The translations under genes were made by a program, and so were the position numbers. Shown here in pieces: positions 7,777 to 14,806 of a stretch of DNA of 17,138 nucleotides (position 1 is the first letter of the stretch; each line of letters begins with the position of its first letter). Under the pieces are notes generated by a model. That model saw nothing but the letters and a program-made list of their open reading frames with translations. It did not search any database and had not been told where the DNA came from. This stretch comes from Chordibacter sp038110535 (GTDB taxonomy: Bacteria > Verrucomicrobiota > Verrucomicrobiia > Opitutales > Seribacteraceae): contig JAYNJW010000034.1 of the NCBI GenBank assembly GCA_038110535.1, positions 1 to 17,138 of the forward strand. The letters run 5' to 3'.

Positions 7777-8373
7777 ATGCTTCGTTTTCCGGGCCTCTTC
7801 GGACTGGCCTTTTTGCTTGTTTGGCTGGCGGGTTGCTCCCGCACTGCCGTGCCAAAAAGTGAAATCTCCCGGTCTCCCTCCACCGATGATCCCAGCAGTC
7901 TGCTTACCGATCGGGGTGAGGAACAAAACCTGGTATCTCCTATTGGCGAGCCCATCCCGGGTGTACTGGGCACCCCGGACCTGCTCCTTCCCCGCAACCC
8001 GGACCACGAATTATTTCTGGAACCCGGAAACTCTATCCGTCCTTTTGAAGCGGTCTATTTTGATTTCGATCAGTTCAATCTTGCCCCCGATCAACGAAGC
8101 AAGGTCATCGAACTGGCGGAATTTCTGGCTGAAAATAGAGATGCCCGTCTTTTGATTGAGGGGTATTGTGACTGGAAAGGAACGGCGGCCTACAACAAAG
8201 CCCTCGGTGAACGCCGGGCCCATTCGGTCAAGGATTACTTAGTGGAACTTGGGGCTGACCCCCGTCGCATCGATACTGTATCCATCGGGGATGAACATGC
8301 CATTCCCGAAGCGATGGCCGACCAGGCAAGTTTGGACAGGCGGGCAGAATTTGTAATTTCCAAAGGCGATTAA
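7777..8373 (+). CDS. OmpA/Pal-like peptidoglycan-associated lipoprotein, copy 2
   Basis: Paralogue of the preceding gene, 198 residues, starting 3 bp after its stop. The signal peptide ends in the lipobox LAGC with Cys20. The linker is different in sequence except for a shared S-P-V/I-G segment near residue 55. The OmpA-like domain covers about 88-196 with the same EGYCDWKGT motif (Asp132) and LGERRAHSV (Arg146/147). Over a 90-residue core starting at RPFE, about 55 positions are identical to copy 1 by hand alignment. This indicates an old tandem duplication with both copies kept functional. The short gap and lack of an independent ribosome binding site suggest translational coupling. Its TAA stop is part of a TTAA palindrome also used as the stop of the convergent M20 peptidase gene. 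Confidence 0.9.
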   Translation: MLRFPGLFGLAFLLVWLAGCSRTAVPKSEISRSPSTDDPSSLLTDRGEEQNLVSPIGEPIPGVLGTPDLLLPRNPDHELFLEPGNSIRPFEAVYFDFDQFNLAPDQRSKVIELAEFLAENRDARLLIEGYCDWKGTAAYNKALGERRAHSVKDYLVELGADPRRIDTVSIGDEHAIPEAMADQASLDRRAEFVISKGD

Positions 8374-9749
8374 TCTGCGGCCAGGCCCAGGAAAAACTCC
8401 TCAAAGGCATCGATTGCCTGGTGCATAATTTCCAGATTAAAACTCTCATCCGGTGCGTGCAGGTTGTCCTCATTGGTAAACAATCCGAGCATTAGAGAAT
8501 CAAGCCCAGCCACTTCTTTTAAGTCCCGGATGATCGGTATGCTTCCACCCTCACGCAGATACAATGGTCGGCATCCAAAGGAGTTTTCGATACATTGCTC
8601 CGCCAAAGGGAAAGCCCGTTTGAGCAGCGGCTTGGCACTTGGATCGGCACCTGGCTTCCCCGGCGGCAAGATGGCATAGGGATCGCCGCCACCCTTTGCC
8701 TCCACCTCCACGCGCACGGCCGGGGGAAAGAATGATTTCAGAGCATCTTTCACTTTACAGGCAATATCATCCGCAGACTGATCGGGAACCAACCGGCAGG
8801 TGATCTTGGCAAATGCCTCAGCCGGAATCACCGTTTTGGAACCCTCTCCCTGATACCCTCCCCCGATTCCATTAAATTCCAGAGTCGGGCAAAAACGGAT
8901 CGCTTCCAGCGGAGAATATCCGGGAGGGGGAAAAAAGTCAGGTGCTCCAAGAAACTTTGCGTAGGCAGACTCGGTGATTGGTAATTTAGCCAACTCTTCC
9001 CGCTCCCAGTCCTGAGGTTGTTGGACCGCGTCGTAAAAACCGGGCACGGTCACACGACCCTCTTTATCGTGAAGGGAGGCACAGGCATGAGCCAGGGCCT
9101 GTAGAGGGTTAAGCAAGGCACCGCCATGCACCCCTGAATGCAAGTCCTGCTTGGGGCCATAGACCTTCACTTCGAGGGCGACCAGACCGCGCAAACCGGT
9201 GGTTATAGCCAACTGCTCTGGTCCCGGACTACCCGTGTCGGAAACGAGCAAAAAATCTCCTTTTAACCGCTCTTTTCCCTGCTCTAAAAATTTCCGGAAA
9301 CTGGGGCTGCCGATTTCTTCTTCCCCTTCGATCAGGTAGGTGATGCGTAGGGGAAGCTCAGGGTTTTTCTTTAGTGCCCGGGCTAGGGCTGCCATGTGAA
9401 CAATTTGGGGTCCTTTATTATCGGCAGCTCCTCTGCCATAAAACCTGCCATTTCTCTCCTCGGCGACAAAGGGATCGCTGGTCCATAAATTGACGGGGTC
9501 GGGGGGTTGGACATCGTAATGTCCGTAAATCACTATCCCTGGCCAGGAGGGATCTCCCCGGGTGGCCACAATGATCGGGTGGATTGGTGTTTCCACCAAT
9601 TCCACCGAAAAACCAAGTTCCTTAAGCATGGAGCAGGCACAGTCCCGGGCACCAACCACCCCGGCGGAAAAGGAGGAATCCGCGGATACGCTGGGATGGG
9701 CCACATACCGCTTGAGGGCCTCCACTGGATTTTCAAGTAATATACTCAT
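8370..9749 (-). CDS. M20 family metallopeptidase (dipeptidase/ArgE-DapE-like)
   Basis: Cytoplasmic di-zinc peptidase of 459 residues. All M20 metal and catalytic positions are visible: GHYDVQP with His77 and Asp79, GRGAADNKG with bridging Asp110, EGEEEIGS with general base Glu144 and ligand Glu145, SDTG with Asp171, and NLHAPDE with His431. A dimerisation/lid domain lies at about 190-310, marked by DLHSGVHGG. The length and motifs fit the carnosinase-like or PepV-like dipeptidase branch (M20 subfamilies A/F) better than the shorter DapE or ArgE. The probable role is hydrolysis of dipeptides or N-acyl amino acids; the substrate is not determinable. ATG 9749 overlaps the stop of the M48 gene (ATGA), indicating translational coupling downstream of purH and the M48 protease. 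Confidence 0.92.
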   Translation of the reverse strand: MSILLENPVEALKRYVAHPSVSADSSFSAGVVGARDCACSMLKELGFSVELVETPIHPIIVATRGDPSWPGIVIYGHYDVQPPDPVNLWTSDPFVAEERNGRFYGRGAADNKGPQIVHMAALARALKKNPELPLRITYLIEGEEEIGSPSFRKFLEQGKERLKGDFLLVSDTGSPGPEQLAITTGLRGLVALEVKVYGPKQDLHSGVHGGALLNPLQALAHACASLHDKEGRVTVPGFYDAVQQPQDWEREELAKLPITESAYAKFLGAPDFFPPPGYSPLEAIRFCPTLEFNGIGGGYQGEGSKTVIPAEAFAKITCRLVPDQSADDIACKVKDALKSFFPPAVRVEVEAKGGGDPYAILPPGKPGADPSAKPLLKRAFPLAEQCIENSFGCRPLYLREGGSIPIIRDLKEVAGLDSLMLGLFTNEDNLHAPDESFNLEIMHQAIDAFEEFFLGLAAD

Positions 9750-10546
9750 GGATTTGGTCGTTCCCCCCGGGCTTGTTTTGCCTGCCGGTAGAGACCGAGG
9801 GCATAGTCCATATTTTGTTCAAGAAACTGGATACGGTTACCAGGGTTTGGATGGGTGGAAAGAAACTGGGGCATTCGTTTACCTTTATTTTTTGCCTCCA
9901 TTTTCCGCCAGAAACTAACTGCTCCCCGGGGGTCATATCCAGCCATGGCAGAATAGTACAGGCCACGGTGATCCGCCTCCCTTTCATTCTCCCGGCTGAA
10001 TGGCAGGGCCACGCCCACAGTCGAACCGAGACCATATGCGGCTCGTCCCAACATGCGTTCGTTTGAGCTTTGGTTGCGCAGGGCGACATCGAGAATCACT
10101 CCGCCCACACCGATCCCAATTGCCTGGCTCATCCGCTTGTTGCTGTGCCGTAATGCGACATGGGCAATCTCGTGCCCCATAACCGCGGCAATTTCATCCT
10201 CATTGCCAGCCGCCAGATCAATCAATCCGCTGTTCACTCCCACCTTTCCTCCGGGCATGGCAAAGGCATTGGCATCTCCTTTTTGGAAGACCACGAATTC
10301 CCACTCGGTTCCGGGCAGATCCACCTGGGCAACCCCGGCAATACGCTCTCCAATCTCCTTGATCATTGCCTGATGGGAAGCGTTGGAAGAAATCGTCTCC
10401 TTTTGCTTCATTTTGACGAATTCTTTTTTTGAACGGTTGGCCAGGTGTTCGTCTGAAAGCATCGCCTGCCCACATCCGAATAGCAGCATGGTATAGCCAA
10501 GCAATACTATGGTTGTCAGTCGCAGGTGTTTTAGAATGCAGAACAT
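9746..10546 (-). CDS. M48 family zinc metalloprotease, predicted lipoprotein
   Basis: Envelope protease of 266 residues from ATG 10546. The N-terminus is a lipoprotein signal with lipobox LFGC (Cys25). The M48 peptidase domain covers about 55-260. It has the HEIAH zinc motif at 125-129, the downstream glutamate ligand region ENEREADHRG at about 186-195, and the conserved FLSTHPNPGNRI near 228-239. This resembles the periplasmic LoiP/BepA/Oma1-type group, which handles outer-membrane protein quality control or stress; that role is inferred. A longer reading from TTG 10594 would overlap the purH stop by 4 bp. I prefer ATG 10546 because it gives a normal-length signal peptide (25 instead of 41 residues before the lipidated Cys). 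The gene's end overlaps the start of the M20 peptidase gene. Confidence 0.9.
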   Translation of the reverse strand: MFCILKHLRLTTIVLLGYTMLLFGCGQAMLSDEHLANRSKKEFVKMKQKETISSNASHQAMIKEIGERIAGVAQVDLPGTEWEFVVFQKGDANAFAMPGGKVGVNSGLIDLAAGNEDEIAAVMGHEIAHVALRHSNKRMSQAIGIGVGGVILDVALRNQSSNERMLGRAAYGLGSTVGVALPFSRENEREADHRGLYYSAMAGYDPRGAVSFWRKMEAKNKGKRMPQFLSTHPNPGNRIQFLEQNMDYALGLYRQAKQARGERPNP

Positions 10547-10590
10547 ACCACTAAATCGATAGCACCAGTTACCACTTAGACAAGAACGGA

Positions 10591-12141
10591 TCAATGTTTG
10601 AAGTGTCGTGTCCTGGTAAAGACCATGGCAAGATCACGCTCATTTGCCGCCGCGATCACCTCCTCATCCCGCACGCTTCCTCCTGGCTGTATCGCAGCGG
10701 TTGCCCCGGCATCCGCAGCCGCGAGCAATCCATCGGCAAAGGGAAAAAAGGCATCGGAAGCGATGGTCGAACCGCTAAGGGAAAGATCGGCCTCGCCTGC
10801 TTTCCACACCGCAATCCGGGAACTGTCCACCCGCGACATCTGCCCGGCACCCACACCCAGCGTTCGCTCATCCCCGGCGTAGACAATCGCATTGCTCTTC
10901 ACATGCCGAACGACCCGCCAGCCAAAGAGCATTGACCGCCACTCCTGCTCGGTGGGCTGGCGCTTGGTTACCACTTCAAAAGCTTTGGGGTTTATTTTTT
11001 TCTGGTCCCTATCCTGTGCAAGGTATCCTCCGGGCACAGAACGTATTTCCTGCAATGTTTCTGCCCCAAAGCCGGACTTGGATACCAAAAGCCTGAGGTT
11101 TTTCTTTTTGGCAAAAATCTCCCGGGCATCATCGGTAAATCCGGGTGCGATGATCACCTCGCAAAAGATTTCACTTATTTTGGATGCCAACCCCTGATCG
11201 AGGGTATTGTTCACCACGATGATCCCTCCAAATGGTGCCTGCCGGTCAGTGGCATAGGCGTGCTCCCATGCAGTCTCCAAATCATCCGCACTGGCCGCCC
11301 CACAAGGATTGGTGTGTTTGAGAATGGCCACAGTCGGGCGCTCAAATTCGCCAATCAGATAGGCCGCCGCCGAAACATCCAAAATGTTATTATAGGACAG
11401 TTCCTTGCCCTGCAACTGGTCAAAATGATCCAAAAACTCACCATACAATGCCGCTTGCTGGTGTGGGTTTTCTCCGTAGCGCAAGCTCATGGCCTTGGAT
11501 GTTTCGATATTCATGACTGCGGGAAAACCTGAGATTGCATCAAGGTCGGGCACATCGCTCGTTTGACCCTCCAAATACTGACTGATGGCACGGTCGTAAG
11601 CAGCCGTACGGGCAAATACTTTCTGGGCGAGCTCCCGACGCAGAGAGGCACCCTGATCGAGCGATTGAAAAGACTCCAGCACCCGCTCATAATCTGTCGG
11701 GTCACAAACCACAGTGACATCCCGGTGGTTCTTGGCCGCACTGCGCAGCATGGAGGGGCCACCAATGTCAATCTGCTCAATCGCCTCCTCAAAAGTCACT
11801 CCTGCACGGGCCACAGTCTCTTCGAAGGGATAAAGATTAACCACCACCAGATCGATCATCCCAATACCGTGTTCTTGGGCAGCTTCCCGGTGCTTTTCAT
11901 TATCCCGAAGGCAAAGCAAGCCCCCATGCACTTTCGGATGGAGGGTTTTGACCCGACCATCCATCATTTCCGGAAACCCAGTATGCTCGCTGACATCCGT
12001 AACTGGAATGCCCTCTTCCCGTAGTAGGCGTGCAGTTCCACCCGTGGAAAGCAGGGTGAATTGATGATCATCGACCAAGGACCGGGCAAAAGGAACGATG
12101 CCGGACTTGTCACTGACTGATAGCAAAGCAAATTTGGACAT
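10591..12141 (-). CDS. purH: Bifunctional AICAR formyltransferase / IMP cyclohydrolase
   Basis: Cytoplasmic enzyme of the last two steps of purine synthesis: AICAR to FAICAR with 10-formyltetrahydrofolate, then cyclisation to IMP. It has 516 residues, the usual full length. The N-terminal MGS-like cyclohydrolase domain (about 1-190) shows LLSTGGTARLL at 30-40, DGRVKTLHPKVHGG at 61-74 and IDIGGPSMLRSAAKN at 124-138. The formyltransferase domain (about 205-516) shows LRYGENPHQQAALYG at 220-234, catalytic Lys275-His276 in LKHTNPCG, APFGG at 302-306 and the typical C-terminal TRHFKH. ATG 12141 is chosen over a TTG one codon upstream. It is the first gene of a tight minus-strand group with the M48 and M20 peptidases. 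It diverges from apaG across about 125 bp, and no riboswitch or PurR-like palindrome was recognised there. Confidence 0.98.
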   Translation of the reverse strand: MSKFALLSVSDKSGIVPFARSLVDDHQFTLLSTGGTARLLREEGIPVTDVSEHTGFPEMMDGRVKTLHPKVHGGLLCLRDNEKHREAAQEHGIGMIDLVVVNLYPFEETVARAGVTFEEAIEQIDIGGPSMLRSAAKNHRDVTVVCDPTDYERVLESFQSLDQGASLRRELAQKVFARTAAYDRAISQYLEGQTSDVPDLDAISGFPAVMNIETSKAMSLRYGENPHQQAALYGEFLDHFDQLQGKELSYNNILDVSAAAYLIGEFERPTVAILKHTNPCGAASADDLETAWEHAYATDRQAPFGGIIVVNNTLDQGLASKISEIFCEVIIAPGFTDDAREIFAKKKNLRLLVSKSGFGAETLQEIRSVPGGYLAQDRDQKKINPKAFEVVTKRQPTEQEWRSMLFGWRVVRHVKSNAIVYAGDERTLGVGAGQMSRVDSSRIAVWKAGEADLSLSGSTIASDAFFPFADGLLAAADAGATAAIQPGGSVRDEEVIAAANERDLAMVFTRTRHFKH

Positions 12142-12225
12142 CAAAAACTTACTGCAAGGCTGTGCGATTCGGGCAACATTTTTCCGCCGATTGTGGACAA
12201 CTCTCTTCGGGTTTGGGAAAAGAGA

Positions 12226-12253
12226 TGGTCATTTGCTTCACTCCTGCTATGAT
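12226..12253 (+). promoter_or_regulatory. Possible sigma-70-type promoter of the apaG/beta-CASP/rph operon
   Basis: TATGAT at 12248-12253 matches five of six bases of the -10 consensus. TGGTCA at 12226-12231, 16 bp upstream, matches four of six of the -35. Transcription would begin near 12260, leaving only about 8 nt before ATG 12268, so the mRNA would be nearly leaderless. An imperfectly placed 6-bp inverted repeat (TCTCTT at 12202-12207, AAGAGA at 12220-12225) abuts the -35 and might be an operator. This is a match by eye only. Confidence 0.33.
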
Positions 12254-12267
12254 TTCTGCGTCTAAAG

Positions 12268-12678
12268 ATGCAAGAAAACAGCAAGGAACTCAACGGCCTG
12301 CAGGCCAAGCTAGATAAACTTGTCCACCACAAGGAAAAGTCTGCGGTACAGGGTGTTCATTTGCACGCTTTCATTTATTTTGTCACCATTCACAACCTTA
12401 CCGAATCTACCGTCACCTTGCTGGGAAGAAAGTGGATTCTTGTCAATGAGGACGGCACCACCACCGTGGTGGAGGGCGACAAAATTGTGGGGGAATGCCC
12501 GGTGCTGGTTCCCGGAGGTACCTTTTCATACAACAGTTATCATGTTACGCACATCTCGGCGGAAGCACGGGGATCTTTCCATGGAGTCGATGAACACGGG
12601 AACAAGGTGCATGTACGGATGGAGCCCTTTCAACTGGAAGTCCCGATCGATTCTTCCGCCCCTCCTTCGGCCTCGTGA
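12268..12678 (+). CDS. apaG: ApaG domain protein
   Basis: Small cytoplasmic protein of 136 residues. The ApaG (DUF525) beta-sandwich runs from about 28 to 126, with the conserved run HNLTESTVTLLGRKWIL at 42-58, VVEGDKIVGECPVLVPGG at 67-84, F-x-YNSYHVT at 86-94 and a GSFHGVD...MEPFQLEVP ending. The usual length is about 125 residues; the extra is a charged N-terminal helix (1-25) and a short Ser/Pro-rich tail. The biochemical role of ApaG is not firmly established; in enterobacteria it sits beside apaH and ksgA. Here it is the first gene of an operon with two RNA-processing enzymes. Its TGA stop overlaps the GTG start of the next gene by 4 bp (GTGA), so translation is probably coupled. Confidence 0.88.
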   Translation: MQENSKELNGLQAKLDKLVHHKEKSAVQGVHLHAFIYFVTIHNLTESTVTLLGRKWILVNEDGTTTVVEGDKIVGECPVLVPGGTFSYNSYHVTHISAEARGSFHGVDEHGNKVHVRMEPFQLEVPIDSSAPPSAS

Positions 12679-14027
12679 AATTTACTGATCTAAATCCCCA
12701 CGGAGGAATTGGGGCAAATTGTTCTTTTTGTCAAATTGGGCCATTTCGCTTCGCCATCGATTCCGGCTTACACCCCAAGCATGCAGGGAATGAATCCCTA
12801 CCACGCCACGACCAGATTGCTGGAATTGAACTCGATTTTATTCTGCTGACTCACTGCCATCTTGACCATCTGGGTAGCCTTCCCCTGCTCTCCCGTCTGC
12901 ACCCAAGGGCGCCCGTTTTTCTCAGCTACCCAAGCTCCATTCTCATCCGCCGGATGCTTTCCAATTCTTTGGCGGTGATGAAACGGCAACGAAGCGAGCT
13001 TAATCTGCCTGAGCTTCCGCTCTATGGCCGTTCCGATCTAAGTGCCTTGTATGACCGTATGGAAATTTTGCCCATCGGAGAGCCTATGATTTTTGAGAAA
13101 GAGGGTCATACCATCGAAATCACCGCCTATCATGCAGGCCATGTGGCAGGTGCGGTCTCCTTTGATCTGCGGTTTGAGGGGAAACACATCTTTTTTACCG
13201 GTGATGTATTGTTTGATGATTTACGGACATTACAGGGTGCCCAGTTGCCCAACCATCCGGTCGATGTATTGGTAATGGAAACCACCCGGGGAGTTTCTGA
13301 ACGACCCGCCAACAAACTAAGGGAAGCAGAGATTGTTCGTCTACTCCAGGATATCCGCAAAGTGCTGAAGCGGGGAGGTTCTGTTTTGCTTCCGGTTTTT
13401 GCCCTCGGAAGGATGCAGGAAATGCTGGTCGTACTCAATGAGGCACGCAAAAACAAAGCCCTGCCCCCCACCCCGGTTTTTTGCTCCGGTCTGGGAATGG
13501 ATCTGGTCAATCATATCCATCAAATTTCTCAAAATTTTAACCGGGTAAATTTTTCCCGTAAGGTTCTGCGGACCATTGGTGCCCAACCTCTTCCCCGCCG
13601 GATCCAACCGGGTGAACCCTTACCGATGCAGGGCATCTACTTAGTAAGCAGTGGTATGATGGTGGAAAACACCCCTTCCTACATGCTCGCTACTTCCATG
13701 CTCGGGGACAACCGGAACGGCATCTTCTTCGTCGGTTACTGTGATCCCAATACCCCCGGTGGTCAGCTACTTGAAGGTAACCTTGGGGATGAGTTTTTAT
13801 TCGATGAGGTCGATATCCGCACAGTCATTCGTGCATCCGTGAAAAAGTACGACCTCAGTGGCCATGCCGACCGCGATGAATTACTTGCTTTTGCCCAGTC
13901 CTTAAGCCCCCGAAAAATTGTTTTACACCATGGCGATCCAGAAGCACGCGACTGGTTTGCCTCCCAGTTTAAGGAACTGAACCTTCCTGTGCTCGACCCC
14001 GAGCCCCTAATCGAATATGAAGTCTGA
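12675..14027 (+). CDS. Beta-CASP metallo-beta-lactamase-fold RNA nuclease (CPSF73/YSH1-like)
   Basis: Cytoplasmic zinc-dependent RNase of 450 residues. All landmark motifs are present: motif 2 HCHLDHLG (His60, His62, Asp64, His65), motif 3 AGHVAG (His156), motif 4 FTGD (Asp177), beta-CASP motif A METTRG (Glu202), the helix-turn PVFALGRMQEML at 240-251, LVSSGMMVE at 323-331, motif B SGHADRDEL (His397) and motif C VLHHGD (His418/419). The PVFALGR run and single-module layout match the CPSF73-like clade found in archaea and many bacteria rather than RNase J, which is longer and has a C-terminal domain. The reaction is endonucleolytic and possibly 5'-exonucleolytic cleavage of RNA. GTG 12675 overlaps the apaG stop, and the gene's end overlaps the RNase PH start by 11 bp. 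The operon context supports a role in RNA maturation. Confidence 0.92.
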   Translation: MKFTDLNPHGGIGANCSFCQIGPFRFAIDSGLHPKHAGNESLPRHDQIAGIELDFILLTHCHLDHLGSLPLLSRLHPRAPVFLSYPSSILIRRMLSNSLAVMKRQRSELNLPELPLYGRSDLSALYDRMEILPIGEPMIFEKEGHTIEITAYHAGHVAGAVSFDLRFEGKHIFFTGDVLFDDLRTLQGAQLPNHPVDVLVMETTRGVSERPANKLREAEIVRLLQDIRKVLKRGGSVLLPVFALGRMQEMLVVLNEARKNKALPPTPVFCSGLGMDLVNHIHQISQNFNRVNFSRKVLRTIGAQPLPRRIQPGEPLPMQGIYLVSSGMMVENTPSYMLATSMLGDNRNGIFFVGYCDPNTPGGQLLEGNLGDEFLFDEVDIRTVIRASVKKYDLSGHADRDELLAFAQSLSPRKIVLHHGDPEARDWFASQFKELNLPVLDPEPLIEYEV

Positions 14028-14793
14028 AATGAACGAACCCACCGACCTTGCCTCCCAGTTGGATCAAATCTTTGAGCGCCCCTCAGGGCGTGCCCTCGAT
14101 GAAATGCGTACTATCGATTTCCAGACCGAGATTGCCCCCCATGCCAATGGTTCCGTGCTTTGTTCCTTTGGCAATACCCGGGTGATCTGCTCGGCGATGA
14201 TTGAGGACAAAGTGCCCGGATGGATGCGTCAGCAAAAAGTGGAGGGCGGTTGGCTGACTGCGGAATACAGTATGCTTCCCTATGCCACCCTAACCCGCAA
14301 GGACCGGCCTATCAGCAAAGGCCGTCAGGATGGAAGAAACATCGAAATTCAGCGGCTCATCGGCCGTTCCCTCCGGGCTGTGCTCGACCTTAAAAAACTT
14401 ACCGATAAAACCCTTTGGATCGATTGTGATGTCCTACAGGCAGACGGGGGAACCCGTACTGCATCCATAACTGGAGCCTGGCTGGCCACCCGGATTGCGG
14501 TCAACGGCTTACTTAAGTCTGGAAAACTTGCCGAAGACCCCATCCGAGATCATCTGGCTGCGATCAGTGTGGGTATCTACAAGGACAAATGTGTACTCGA
14601 TCTCGATTATCCGGAGGACCGCGATGCCTCCGTCGATGCCAATGTGGTCATGACAGGTTCCGGAGAATTTGTGGAGGTACAATCCTCCGGGGAGGAAGCC
14701 ACTTATTCGCGTGCTCAACTGGATGAACTGCTCGGACTTGCCGAAAAAGGAATTGGCGAACTTATCGACCTGCAAAAAAGCAAATTGAGCTAG
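14017..14793 (+). CDS. rph: Ribonuclease PH
   Basis: Phosphorolytic 3'-to-5' exoribonuclease that trims tRNA 3' ends and takes part in rRNA turnover, normally a homohexamer. It has 258 residues, slightly longer than the usual 240 because of a short N-terminal extension. Motifs: RPSGRALDEMR at 21-31, GGWLTAEYSMLPYAT at 77-91, KGRQDGRNIEIQRLIGRSLR at 101-120 with the phosphate-binding Arg cluster, and DCDVLQADGGTRTASITGA at 136-154. The catalytic Asp pair is Asp201 and Asp207, six apart as in Bacillus Rph, followed by NVVMTGSGEFVEVQSSGEE. The start is ATG 14017, overlapping the upstream nuclease gene by 11 bp; ATG 14029 (residue 5) would remove the overlap and is also possible. It is the last gene of the operon and ends 13 bp from a convergent gene. 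Confidence 0.97.
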   Translation: MKSEMNEPTDLASQLDQIFERPSGRALDEMRTIDFQTEIAPHANGSVLCSFGNTRVICSAMIEDKVPGWMRQQKVEGGWLTAEYSMLPYATLTRKDRPISKGRQDGRNIEIQRLIGRSLRAVLDLKKLTDKTLWIDCDVLQADGGTRTASITGAWLATRIAVNGLLKSGKLAEDPIRDHLAAISVGIYKDKCVLDLDYPEDRDASVDANVVMTGSGEFVEVQSSGEEATYSRAQLDELLGLAEKGIGELIDLQKSKLS

Positions 14794-14806
14794 TCTAGTA
14801 CTTGGT

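Noticed and set aside
7307..7855. Minus-strand open frame spanning the junction of the two Pal-like genes
   Set aside because: Both plus-strand genes have signal peptides, lipoboxes and conserved domains; the opposite frame has none.
12142..12267. Purine or ZTP riboswitch, or PurR operator, before purH
   Set aside because: No recognisable conserved core or PurR-type palindrome on the minus strand; only a 6-bp inverted repeat near the plus-strand promoter candidate.
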